This document shows positions 45,669 to 56,955 of a DNA stretch of 64,000 nt, one piece after another (positions within the stretch are counted from its first letter, which is position 1; every line of letters starts with the position of its first letter). The translations under genes were made by a program, and so were the position numbers. Source of the DNA: Emergomyces orientalis (Eukaryota > Ascomycota > Eurotiomycetes > Onygenales > Ajellomycetaceae); assembly GCA_002110485.1 (NCBI GenBank), contig MOWL01000002.1, positions 62,001 to 126,000 on the forward strand. The letters run 5' to 3'. A model generated the notes under the pieces. The model searched no databases and was not told the DNA's origin. It was given only the letters and a program-made list of their open reading frames with translations.

Positions 45669-46626
45669 ATAAGGGGATGAAAAATGTATTTTACGCTTGA
45701 TTTCAAGGATCGGAGCATGTTATTTTATTTTATTTTTTTAGTTTTGCCATTAAATGCGGATTGTACTGTTTTAACCGCATTTTTATACACACTATCCCGT
45801 TTCGAGTTGCGCGATAGGGAACATTTGTGGGAATTTGGGATATGCGAGGCCAGGTCATTTTATGTTGTCTCCTTTACCTACGATAAGTAAGTCCAAGAAA
45901 TTTGTTGAAGTTGGATATGTTATTGAATCCCAGTCTTTTGCAGGCATGATTTATTAACTATGTCCCAATATATATATTAACTAATACCAAACAAAATAAC
46001 TACAATACAAATACAAAGATATATATTCCATCTTTTATCTCCGATCCTTTGACCGTACCTTTACTTGTTGCCAAACCCTGCTGTTGTGCCTGGGTAATCT
46101 GGATAATGTATCCATTATTTTTCTCCAAGGCTGTTTCTCGTGCCAGGTTCAACAATCTTGGCACCGACTGCTCTCGCCGCTGCCCCGCCTACGTCAGACA
46201 CCTGCAGCAGTGTGTCCGCACCTCACCCACAGATCGCCGAACCGGGCAGTTTTCAGCGCATCCATCCCAAGTTCTATCGATGATACCTCATACCTCATAT
46301 CTTTTTATACTCCGATACTTCTCACCTTACCACGCATCTTTCTCCATTCCCCGTTTGCCATCCTCCCTTACCACAGCCCCAAAGTCAATGGCGACTCTAC
46401 CTCCAGCTAGTCCGTTACGCCACTCATTCCAGCCTCCATCGCCGATTTGAGTTGCATGCACTGCCATTGCCCCTCCATTCCTCCCCCGCGCCGCCAGCTT
46501 GCTGAAAAGGAAAAGGAAAAGGACGAAGGAAGAAAACAACAAAACAACAAAACCACAAAACAACAACACAACAAAACAAAGGCAGGGCTATAGCGGTAAA
46601 GGACATGACCCTTCACCCTTCATGAG
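45669..46626. other. Spacer and 5' leader of the PKA catalytic-subunit gene
   Basis: It holds the vma11 3' end and the PKA leader. Two upstream ORFs lie ahead of the kinase start: 46388-46450 (20 codons) and 46456-46593 (45 codons). A further ATG at 46622 overlaps the real start in another frame. No other gene is supported. Confidence 0.55.
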
Positions 46627-48195
46627 ATGGCCGCGGAAATGCTTCATGAGCACCAGCAGCAGGTCCCCCCAAAATTGGAAACACGCCATCATCCAGATAT
46701 CGACATCGAAGTACCCGCCACTCAAAATTCCCCGCAGCACAACAGCAGCAGCAACAACGGCAATAGCAGCAATATCGACCTCCCGAAGAAGAAAACCATA
46801 CTAGACCACCTGCACCCGGGCCCTCCCGCCTCGCGCCCACGAACCCCGCAGGACATCGTTGAGAACCGGGAGAAAGGTAGACTAAACATACCGTCTAGCC
46901 AGCTGAGCATTGATGACTTTGAGCTGCTTAAGACACTGGGCACAGGTAAGCAGGGGGCGCAGGAGGCCTGCATTAGCATTGGCATTAGCATTAGCATTGG
47001 CTTTGTGGAGCGCTGGTGTGGTGGTGCGGGGTTTCGCTTTTGCGGGCAGGTAGAATGTTGCCTCTTTGTAGACGAATGCTAACTACGTGCATATACATTC
47101 GAAATAGGTACATTTGCTCGAGTATGGCTGGTTCGCCTGAAGAAGTATGCAGATGATAAAAACAAAGTCTATGCGCTTAAAATTCTTCATAAAGCGGACG
47201 GTGTGTATCTCTTTCTTCTTGTCGTCACGAATAAAGATGCTGGTCCTTACTTTTGTGTGTTTGGTCTTCAGTTATAAAACTGAAACAGGTTGAGCATGTC
47301 CGGAATGAAATCAAAACCCTGGCTGCTGTTGCTGGTCATCCTTTCATCACTACTCTGGTCGCCACGTTTACAGACGATCTAAACTTATACATGTTGGTAG
47401 GTTTTTTTTTTTTTTTTTTTTTTGGCTCATTTATCCTTTTTGGATCTACTACGGTGGGCTAACATGAACCAGCTCGAATATTGCCCAGGCGGCGAGGTCT
47501 TCACATTCTTACGGCGCGCGCGGAGGTTTAGCGAGTCTACTTCTCAATTCTATGCTGCGGAAATCGTCCTAATTATCGAATTTCTCCACAACGTCCATGG
47601 CGTCGCGTACCGCGACCTCAAGCCAGAAAACATCCTGCTTGATGCAGATGGTCACCTCAAACTGGTCGATTTCGGCTTTGCGAAAGAACTATGGAGCAGG
47701 GAAACCTACACTCTCTGCGGCACGCCAGAGTATCTTGCCCCGGAAATTATCCACAACAGCGGGCACGGTTTAGCAGTTGACTGGTGGGCATTGGGCGTCC
47801 TCATATACGAGTTCATAGTCGGACAACCCCCATTTTGGGATCCAAATCCCATGCGCATATACGAACAGATTGTTGAGGGGCGTCTACGGTTTCCTGCAAA
47901 CATGCCACCAACAGCGCAGGATATTGTATCTCAACTATGCAAAACAAACCCATCCGAGCGCCTGGGTCATATTAAAGGGGGGTCTGCCAGGGTAAAACAA
48001 CATCCCTTTTTCAAGGGAGTTAATTGGGAGGATATTTACTACCGGCGAATGAAGGGACCCATAATCCCCAGGGTGGATTCACCGACGGATGCAGGGAATT
48101 TCGAAGACTACCCAGACCCGCCAGACCCGTCGCAACTTACTCCGTATACCAAAGAGATGAGACGGAAATATGAGGATATATTTAAGGATTTCTAA
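46627..48195 (+). CDS. cAMP-dependent protein kinase catalytic subunit (AGC kinase)
   Basis: Four exons (46627-46945, 47108-47200, 47272-47396, 47473-48195) give 419 residues. After an Asn/Ser/Pro-rich head of about 95 residues come LSIDDFELLKTLGTGTFARV, VYALKILHKAD, YRDLKPENILLD, VDFGFAKEL and the activation loop TYTLCGTPEYLAPEII. Then come DWWALGVLIYEF and HPFFKGVNWEDI. The C-terminal tail ends in FKDF, the PKA-type hydrophobic FxxF motif. The organisation is that of PKA catalytic subunits. The rather short head and sequence suggest the second fungal isoform (PkaC2 type), but that is inference. Intron 3 contains a 22-base T run. Upstream ORFs suggest translational control. Confidence 0.93.
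47402..47423. repeat. Poly-T run, 22 bases
   Basis: Lies in intron 3 of the PKA catalytic-subunit gene, acting at most as a long pyrimidine tract. Confidence 0.9.
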
Positions 48196-49631
48196 TTTTC
48201 ATGGACAAGTGGACTTTTTCTGTGGGCGTGCTGCAGTTTTGCGCACTGAATCTTTCTGGATTTTGGAAAATTTTTGGAATTACGATCCTTGTAGTAGAGA
48301 ATTCCTCTTTCCCGCCACGAGTCCTCCTTTTCCCCGTTCCCCTTTTCCCACCCTACTTTACCTGTGGGATTTTTGCCCTTGGTTGCCTTGTAGTCCCTAT
48401 CTTCCCTTCCAACTACTCTCCCTCCCCCTTCCTTGTCTGAGGTTTTGCTCTGTACATCCTCGATTGAGAATCAGGGATATGGGATGGATAGGGGCAACCA
48501 TAATTACCCCTACCTAACGATGGTTTACTACACATACTCCTGTTATCACCCCCTTTCATCCCAATCATGTGGTTGACTGACTACAATGTTAGAACCCTTC
48601 GCCTTTCCCTGGCCATACCTAGTCAGATATCCATCTATCTATCCATCTAATGGTCACCACACCACATGTACCCGCTGTTAATATTCCCGGTGAAAACTAA
48701 GCTTTACTTAACATTACATAATTACACAGACGCCTATCTTGAGTTTTTCTTCTTCTTTTTTATTATCTTATTGCCATATATGGAACCTATATCGATTTAA
48801 TAATATTGACATCGCCAAAGTTTCCCTCTTTTGTTTACGTTTTGTTTCCCTCGCCCATTTCCATTCTCCTCCCCGTTTTCTCTCTACATTTTCTCAAATT
48901 TACGAGCGAGTGGGATACGTGAATTCTTCGATTCTCTTCATCTTCAGCAACTTCCTGTACCATCTCTGGTTTCTTCCTAACAGCATAGCTAACTGTACGC
49001 TTATTATCCCAAAGACACCAGCTCCTAGACCAGTGCATGAGTGTGAATATTTAATCTAACCGCCCCCGCCAACAATAGTATTGCCCCACAATCTCATTTA
49101 ATTTTTTTTCTTCTCGTACAGGATATATATATGTATATATTTACATGTATCTCACATCCCCCAGATCATGGGCCAATATATCTTCCTTTTCTGGAGCCTC
49201 TCTTATATCAACCCCCTTTCTCCATGCGCACCGGTCTATATCCCACGCAATCAATCGTCCATGAACTACTCTAGCAAAGTGAAACTGAGGATCCGAGTCT
49301 GTCGTTATATTTATATATATATATATATATATAATCCTTGCAAAGAGGAGGGGACCAGGGGCCGGAAACACCTCTATCCAGCATGTGGGTAAGCTCTGTT
49401 CTCTATATGAATATATAATTTTGCTTTTGCGAGGACGAATATGGGTAATGATGGAAGTTATATTATGAGAGACGAGGGAAGGGGAAGCCGCCGGGGGGAA
49501 GGGGAGAGAGGTGCAATTATAGTTTTCTAACTACATTCTCCACTTTCCGGTTGAAAGTGGTGTTAGTTTCTCTCTTTTCTTCCTTTGATTTTATATCTTA
49601 TGTTTAGTAGTTTATGATTTATGTATTTTAG

Positions 49632-49654
49632 TTTTTTTTTTTTTTTTTTTTTTT
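49632..49654. repeat. Poly-T run, 23 bases
   Basis: An uninterrupted T run, complementary to the A run that starts 135 bases later. Confidence 0.9.
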
Positions 49655-49789
49655 GGTTTACCGGTTTAAACGAGGCTAGGAAGGAGTGGTGTCGATGTTG
49701 ATGCTTGAGGTGTGTTGTGGTATTTCCCGTCCCTGCGTGCTCGCAGTATAAGCGGGAGGGCTTCGTTTCCGAGATTCAAATAAACTTTC

Positions 49790-49816
49790 AAAAAAAAAAA
49801 AAAAAAAAAAAAAAAA
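49790..49816. repeat. Poly-A run, 27 bases
   Basis: It follows AAATAAACTTTC, so it looks like a genomically encoded A tail. It may also pair with the upstream T run. Confidence 0.9.
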
Positions 49817-50104
49817 GACTGGGAGCCCTCTTGCGTTTTGGTACATGGCAGATGAATAGCTTTGGTGGAAAGTTGTATATTTGTTTTTAAGAAGACTGTT
49901 TTATTTGATTATTTGGGGTCTTAGAAACAATAGGCGCGCGGCCGATTGATCGATCGCGTTCCGGCTTCCAGGTTCCTGTTATTTTTCATGTTAGAAACGT
50001 GGTTTGTTAAAAGTAGGTAGAGAGGGGGGTTTTCTTTCCAGCTGGGGATGGGACGGAGAGGGGCACTGACAGGGGTATTTTATGAAAAGGGAAACATGAG
50101 AAAA

Positions 50105-50131
50105 GGGTAGGGGTAGGGGTAGGGGTAGGGT
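50105..50131 (+). repeat. (TAGGGG)n short array
   Basis: About four tandem GGGGTA units end in TAGGGTGAG. It resembles, but is not, the canonical fungal telomere unit TTAGGG. Confidence 0.85.
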
Positions 50132-50286
50132 GAGTAGCAGTAAAATTGCGCAGCTTAGAAAAATGGGGTATAGTTAGAAAAAAAGGGACTCAAAAACAGC
50201 GCAAAGAACAGGTATAGGGAAGTACCAAAAAAAAAAAAAAAGAGTAGATACATAGACGGGGGTGGATAGAAATATCGTATAATCAA

Positions 50287-51429
50287 TCAAAGCACTCGTT
50301 TAGACCTGCCTTCAAACTCATGCTTCACAAATGCCATCGGATCGTCCGGTTCTTTCGCGCCCATTTGACGCACCCCGGGACTAAAGCTCGTAATAGGCAG
50401 CACGACCACATCTCCCAACTTCCTCTGCACTGTGATCCCCGAAAAATCCTTCGCCGTCACATTCCTCCCATACGGTGGCTTCGCTCCCTCAAAATACTGT
50501 GGGTTGTTAAAATACCGGAAAACTGAATCCGTCCACACAGCAGGTCCCGTGAATTCAACAATAGATTTATCCATCTTATTCACGCTTAGGATTCCGGCCC
50601 TTTTCATCCGCAATGCTTCTTCAGTGATTGTCGCGACGACGTCACGCAGGACCGGGTGGCCCGGTTTCGACTGGATGGTCCACTGGCAAAACTGAACCTG
50701 CCGTGAGTACCATTTCTGCCAGTCCTCGCGGGTCCCCGCGTCCGCCTCGATGCCGGTGATCAGGCCGATCGTGGAGCGGTCGACGTGTCTGGGTATCCAG
50801 TCCGCGGCAGGTTTAAGAGCCCATGTGTCGATGTCGCTGTAGATGCCACCGCGGGCAAGAAGGATGAGATAGCGGAAGAAATCTGCTTTGAGGACCGCTA
50901 GGGGTAAAGAGCGATATGCGTCTAGAATTTCAGGGAAGGCGGGGTAGAAGTATCTTAGCAGTGGGTCTATGGCGTCGTCTGTGATTACTTCGTGGACGAA
51001 GGTTGGGTGCAATTCTGTCCAGCTGGCTTCTAAGGGGCGGAGTTTCTCGTCGAAGAGGGCGGAGGCGGGAGTATGTTTCCAGGTTTGCCAGATGTAGGCG
51101 GGGAATTTCGATGAGAGGTCATAGGGGAATTGGTAGCGGAGGCGTTCGCGGAGGGGCTTCCGGGCAATATCCTCAGGAGAGAGTGTGGTTTGGGTTTGAT
51201 GCTCGTTTGCTCTTGATATAGATTCGGAAGAGTCGGATTGGGTATGTGCTACTTCTTGCTTTGGTGGCATCTGCGTGGGGTCCGATTTAGAGATTGATTT
51301 CGGGGGTTCCGGGGTAGACTTAGGAGACGTAGGAGACGTAGTTTTAGAGCCGGAGTGTGTGGAGAGGAGGAGGAAGAAGCAAGTGAGTAGGAAGATAGCT
51401 GCTGCTATCGATCTTCGGAAGGTAATCAT
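50287..51429 (-). CDS. GT32 alpha-1,6-mannosyltransferase, Och1-like
   Basis: A single exon of 380 residues with ATG at 51427-51429. It is a type II Golgi protein by design: MITFRRS, one hydrophobic segment (about residues 8-24, AAAIFLLTCFFLLLS), then a Ser/Thr/Pro-rich stem to about residue 95. The catalytic domain has FPAYIWQTWKHTP, the helix AVLKADFFRYLILLARGG and the metal-binding DXD in IYSDIDTWALKP (about residue 197). GPAVWTDSVFRYF and VVVLPITSFSPG follow. These are Och1/GT32 signatures. Och1 adds the first alpha-1,6-mannose of the outer N-glycan chain in the Golgi. Fungi often have several paralogues, so the precise linkage is inferred. Confidence 0.93.
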   Translation of the reverse strand: MITFRRSIAAAIFLLTCFFLLLSTHSGSKTTSPTSPKSTPEPPKSISKSDPTQMPPKQEVAHTQSDSSESISRANEHQTQTTLSPEDIARKPLRERLRYQFPYDLSSKFPAYIWQTWKHTPASALFDEKLRPLEASWTELHPTFVHEVITDDAIDPLLRYFYPAFPEILDAYRSLPLAVLKADFFRYLILLARGGIYSDIDTWALKPAADWIPRHVDRSTIGLITGIEADAGTREDWQKWYSRQVQFCQWTIQSKPGHPVLRDVVATITEEALRMKRAGILSVNKMDKSIVEFTGPAVWTDSVFRYFNNPQYFEGAKPPYGRNVTAKDFSGITVQRKLGDVVVLPITSFSPGVRQMGAKEPDDPMAFVKHEFEGRSKRVL

Positions 51430-54400
51430 GGTGGCCGTCGTTGGTGGGTGTATATGGGGATGCGCAATCGAGCAGAGGAGCTCACGTCGACCATCCGGGG
51501 CTATGGAGGGCCGTGGGATAATAAAAAAAACGCGTTAATAATACTTCTGAAGCTTTAACAGACGCCGGAAAAACAAATCGCATTGCTGGATGGAACCGGA
51601 TTTGAAGGTTCGGATGAAACCAAAGCACGGCGAGAAGCTTAAAAAAGGATTCTAGCCAGCCAACCAGCCAGCACAATCATAGCAAAAGCCCGGAAGCTTG
51701 CCTTCCAGATCAGAGGTCACCGCCACATGGTGATATAGGCATATCAACCGAAAAAGGAGAGAGGAGGGGGATCCCAGGTGATTGAGGGGGAGTTGGAGGT
51801 GTGTAGCTGAGGAGTGGAAGTTTTGATATTATTTATTGGCACGCCCTCCCTGTCATTCTACCTGTTAGTATATTAAAAGAAGAGGAACAAGAAGAGGAAC
51901 AAGAAGAAGGAAAAGAAGAAGCCGTCAAGACTTTAAGGAGACAAAAGAAGAAGCTGGAAGCAAAGAAGAGAGGTGGAGATAGGGATTCAAGAAGGAATCG
52001 GAGTGTGTTGGATGTATCGGGTGATTGTTGGTGGCGGTGATCTTTTTTCTTTTCGCTGTGGTCTGGCTGATGATCGACAGCTCCAACGAGCCTTGTCTCC
52101 GTCTCCATGTCCGTGTCAAAGTACAGAAAGAAATAATAAATAATAATAATAATAGATATGAGCAACAACCCCCCCATCCCCCTTTGGCTTGAAACACTCT
52201 TGCGGCGAAGTGTTTCCTATTTGCGGCCCCTTCAATCCCCTTCACTTTGTCTGCCACGTAGGTAACGGCTGTGCTGCATGGCTAAACGCCTGCGTCTCTA
52301 GTTACTATTATATATCCCGGATTCCAGGTGTCTAAGATCTGCTTCTCCTGTCTATCACCCACACTGCATAATTCCCGCATAAATGACACCCCAACAAAAA
52401 TACCCAAACCAATTGGCAAAACCTTTGTCAAATATATTTCACCTCGGTACTCCTCTCCTCCGCCATTCCTCCCCTTTGCCCAAATGTCACTCCAACTGAC
52501 GACGCCAACGGGCTCCACACCATGGCATTGGCCCCGCTAGTCTGGGGTGATCCCTGCCTTGCTGGTCGTCAGCAAGCCCGCGCTAGGGCATTTCAAGGAT
52601 AGCGGAAACCTGAAACAAAGATCTTCGCCCGGTTGGCAGGGGCCTGGTTGGCTGAGTTGATTCCTCCGACGATCTCCACATCCACAAGCTTTGCAGCTAT
52701 TGGCAGCTATTCGGCCCGCAGAAATGCGAGGTCGTCAGTCACGTATCACTACCGGGGTGATGTCATCGCTGTTGCCGCAATCAACAATTGATCGATAACG
52801 ATCCAATTTATAAACCGCCCAGTTTACTTAAAAATTCTTTACACTTCTCACGATTGAAATTTTTAGGTATATTGAAATACAAATATATACAAATATATAT
52901 TATATATGGCACAGAAACCGAGACACTTCTCACAGAGAGGCCTCGTCATCTCCCATTTAAGCACTCTTTGTTGAATCGGAGATAGCCGCCAGGGGATCAA
53001 AGAGAAACGCACATTCGCAATACCTTGAACAAAATGTGCTTTTTCAAACACCTTCAACTGCAGATATTCACATGTTTTTTCCTCCCACGCTATTTTCAAT
53101 TTCGCCTCAACCAAACTCAGCCCAAATAAAGATTAACAACTGTTCCCCCGGGACAATCAACTTCCTTCCCTTCAACAACAAACTAGCAAGCTTTTCCAGA
53201 AATGGCTTCATCCCCCTATCTCTCACAGGCTATATTCGAAATACGGCACCGAATATGCAGCTTTCAGAACAAACACACAATCTAAAATACATATGTATAG
53301 GTATGTACTGTACATTACATATATTAAAGCATCTCATGTTTTAAGAAATAAGATAATGGTATGGCCCCCATTTTAAAGCCTGAATTTCCCCAGGCCATCT
53401 CCCGCTTTCCGTCGGGTCCGAGTTGTTACAAGGACCACAGGTATTTGAAATTCCCTCCCGCTCTTGACGGATAAATAAGAAAAAACGAGACGTTGGAGAA
53501 AATATCTAGCAGCCATACATGGTCGCAATAGGTCAATTTTGATATTACTCCGGATTTATGCTTTGAGAATTCTGTTCATTCATATGTAGTCCATCTGTCC
53601 AGAAAGAAGAAGAAGAAGAAAAAAAAGGAAAGCTGCATTACCTACCGTTTTCATCCCCTTTTATGTCAGAGAGTGTAATATTGGTTTGAACCTCTATCTA
53701 TGCTTTATGTGCATTGCAGAGAGCTACATAGCCCTCAGAGCTGAAAAGAATAACATCAGACTCATGGATCCTCTGCATTTTCATCCTAATGAATTGACTA
53801 TGTCCTTTGTCTGATTTTAAGCCTCGCAATGAAGTACTATGTTGTCAGATTCCAAATACTAGTGTTCATAGATTTATATCTTCCAGTTTTACTCCATAGT
53901 TTCTTCGTCGTTAACAACTAAGATTTATCATGCGCTACATATGCTACCCTACCAAGATTGATTCGGCGTGAGATAGTCGCAAGGGGATAAGACAAAAAGC
54001 CAGCAGGCACCTTATCATCTGCCTTGAAATTGTTTTGAAATGATTGGGTTACAAACCTCGGATTCAGTGTACTTCCCTCTTTTCCCTTTGTATGTATTAT
54101 TTATGACCTTCGGCATCTTGCCTCATTTCATTGGGGCAGCTTACATAGTAGTGTAAAGAGTTCAAAACCAGCTGGGGTAAAAGGACAAGCTTCTGCGGCG
54201 CCCATCTTGCTCTCGGCAACTTTTTTCTTTTCTCCTTCGGTTCGTGCTTGCCTTTGGCTGACCGTTTTATGCTGTTATCTCCGAATTAACTAGTAGAGCT
54301 GGTTTGCAGGAATACTCTAACACTGTTGGAGAACATAATCCGTACCCATCTATCAAGATACCCTAAGTTCAGGGTAAATATTTTCAATTGATCGTGACAT

Positions 54401-54883
54401 GTATTTTCAACGTGGTTATATGTATTGTTTATTTTTCTGTTTTAAATATTTTAGTGGAAATTGAGTTTTAGTGTAATTATAGCTAGCAATCCATGGTTCC
54501 TTCTCTATTAAAGTAACTTAAGCTTATCTTAGAATCCAATGAATCATCGCCAAACCATCTACCGAGTATACTCCCTGGAAAATCAACTGACGGACAGATA
54601 GACAGACAGACAGACGGACGGACATACACTGCGCAACAACTTGCTAATCTCCTCCCACGATCAGCTCACCAAATCTTTCCCTTGATTCAAAAAAACGGAG
54701 GTTGTCCATCGCTCCAAAGTCCGATTCCGCCCAAGCCCTTTCGATGCCCCCTTCTTTCCTTCCTGTCCCCTCTTCAACCGCCTTGAACCGTCACGGTCGC
54801 AGACGGGGCAAAACCCGATCAATAATAGCATTGCGACAGGGGACAGCAGGAGATACAATTGATAATAGCTATCTATAACCATA
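51430..54883. other. Divergent interval of about 3.5 kb between GT32 and GH43 genes
   Basis: No supported gene. It includes both promoters, GAAGAA-rich and AAT repeats (51884-51960, 52134-52152), and a GACA/GACG tetranucleotide repeat near 54600. No mobile-element protein motif was seen. Confidence 0.5.
54591..54624. repeat. (GACA/GACG)n tetranucleotide repeat
   Basis: About eight imperfect four-base units some 260 bases before the GH43 start. Confidence 0.9.
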
Positions 54884-56266
54884 ATGTCAAATCCACGCCC
54901 CGAAACACCACCCCGATACTCCGTCACCTCTTCCCGGCGCTCCTCTGCCTCCTCCACTGCTCCCCTCCAACCCCTCTCCCCCACCGAACCCAAACACCCC
55001 GAGCAATCCCACCATCCGCACGAACATCAACAAGACCAAAGTGATAATACAACATCGTGCGAATATTTCACCAACCGCCACAACCGCACCTTCCGCTTCC
55101 GCCTCCTTGCCCTCTTCTTCATTTTTTCCGCGTGCCTCTTAGCAATCAGCATCGTCCAGCTCATCAACAATGTCTTCACACCCTCCGGCCCTGGCCCCGA
55201 CTCCGTCATGCCGCGAAAAGTGATGATAAATTTCCCGGATCCGGGCTTGTTGGGGTACAACGGGACGTGGTATGCGTTTGGCACGAATCCGACGGCGAAT
55301 GATGATGATACGAAGTTTCACTTGCCAGTAGCGATGCCAGTAGATGCTAGTGATGACCAGGATGGTGGTTTTTTTGGAGAGTGGAACCATACCGGTCGCG
55401 ATGCGTTGCCTGAGGTGGCTATGTGGGAGACTAAGAGGGACCATTGGGCGCCGGATGTTATTACGAAGGTGAGTTTTGCCTACTTTTTCGCTGAATTATG
55501 GCTATACGAAAAGAATAACCGCCGTTCATGGATTATATTAAGAAGCTAACACACACCAAAATCAAATATTTTCTAGCCTGACGGCCATCATCTCCTATAC
55601 TACTCCGGCGAGATCGACATCTGGAGACACCACCACTGCATCGGCGTCGCCGTATCAGAATCCACCGATCCGGTAGGCCCCTACAAACCCGAAGGCACCT
55701 ACCTCGCCTGCCCTCTCGAATACGGCGGCGGCATCGATCCGTCCGCCATCATCGACTCCGACGGCACCATCTACGTTGTCTACAAGGGCGACGGCAACAG
55801 CATGAACCGCGGCGGTGGTAGCAACTGCAGCAACGCCATCCCACCACTCAGATCCACACCCCTGTTACTCCAAAAGATGAAACCAGACGGTATCAAACCG
55901 GACGGCGAACCTGTGCAGATCCTCGACCGTCTAGAAAAAGAGGATGGCCCGTTGGTTGAGGCTCCGAACCTCGTCAGGAGTGCAGAGGGGGTTTATTTTT
56001 TGTTTTATTCGAGCCATTGTTCTGATTCGCGGGATTATGACGTGAAGTATGCGACGGCGAGGGACATTGCTGGGCCATATACGAGGGCGAAAAAACCGTT
56101 GTTAAAGTCGGGGGATTTTGGGTTGGTGTCACCGGGCGGAACGACGGTTTCGAAGGATGGTAAGAAGATTGTTTTTCATGCCGATTGTGCAGAGGGGAGG
56201 TGTATGTGGGTTGGGGCAATTGAGCTTAAAGGGACAGAGGCGAAGGTTGTGCCGCCTCCGTCATGA
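54884..56266 (+). CDS. Membrane-anchored glycoside hydrolase family 43 protein
   Basis: Two exons, 54884-55468 and 55577-56266, give 424 residues. The first 70 residues are polar and Pro/Ser/His-rich. One transmembrane segment follows (about 74-96, LLALFFIFSACLLAISIVQL), so the enzyme would be a type II membrane protein with an outside catalytic domain. The five-bladed propeller shows NFPDPGLL with Asp119 as candidate base, HWAPDV, YGGGIDPSAIID with Asp249, and LVEAPNLV, whose Glu would be the acid. Further on come FLFYSSHCSDSRDYDVKYA and GGTTV. GH43 enzymes cleave arabinan, arabinoxylan or xylooligosaccharides by inversion; the substrate is not predictable here. Several N-glycosylation sites lie on the lumenal side. 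Confidence 0.9.
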
Positions 56267-56955
56267 GGCTGGTTATCTTTTGGTTTGTTTTAACATTCTT
56301 TTTCGTGTGTATTTTTATTTATTTCATATTTTTTTGGATTTTGTAGGTCAGGGTATGCTGCCCGGGATGGAATGGGCTTGCCATATATATATATATATAT
56401 TTCTCTGTTAATATTTCGTTTTTGATTCTGTTTCCGGTTCATATCTAATATGACCACTCACGCCGACAATGAGATGATACTATAGTAACAGCCTTTACTT
56501 CTTCCTCATCCCCTGGGTCCAATATCAAATATGAGCCCCTTTTTCATTCCCTGGCGCTTGCTGAGTCAGCTCAATATCGTGTGCTTCACACAAAAATTGG
56601 TTAACTAATCAGGTACCTCACCGCCTTTGACCCTGGCCAATAATTGCGCCATATGATGATGCAATGCAGCACTCGGCGTTTTCGGCAGAATAATAGCTCC
56701 GAATCACCTTCAAGATAAAACTCCAGGGCGGCGCTGGAGTCTTTGCTCGCTCCCCAGTTGTTTCTGGCGTCGTGAATTTTCTCCTAAATATCTAAATCCG
56801 GTGCTCGCATCTGTGTCTTATTTTGAATGTGATATCGTGCTGGAGAGGTGGGTAAAATGGCCATTCTCTCGTTGTAGATCTGTGAAATGTTTTATTTCCG
56901 ACTCTCTGCTCTTCCAACCTCAAGTTGATTATTTGACTTTCTTTTACCTGCGGCC
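56267..56955. other. Spacer between the GH43 gene and cysA
   Basis: About 690 bases with an AT microsatellite at 56383-56400. It should contain the cysA promoter. No other feature was seen. Confidence 0.5.
56383..56400. repeat. (AT)n microsatellite
   Basis: Nine AT units after the GH43 stop codon. Confidence 0.9.

Larger units (their letters stand above)
48196..50286. other. Convergent spacer between the PKA gene and the GT32 gene
   Basis: About 2.1 kb without a supported gene. It is AT-rich with TA microsatellites (49125-49140, 49312-49332), a T run and an A run 135 bases apart, and a short G-rich TAGGGG array near 50105. Confidence 0.5.

Noticed and set aside
50105..50131. Chromosome end
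   Set aside because: The array is only four units, is not TTAGGG and is followed by ordinary genes on both sides.
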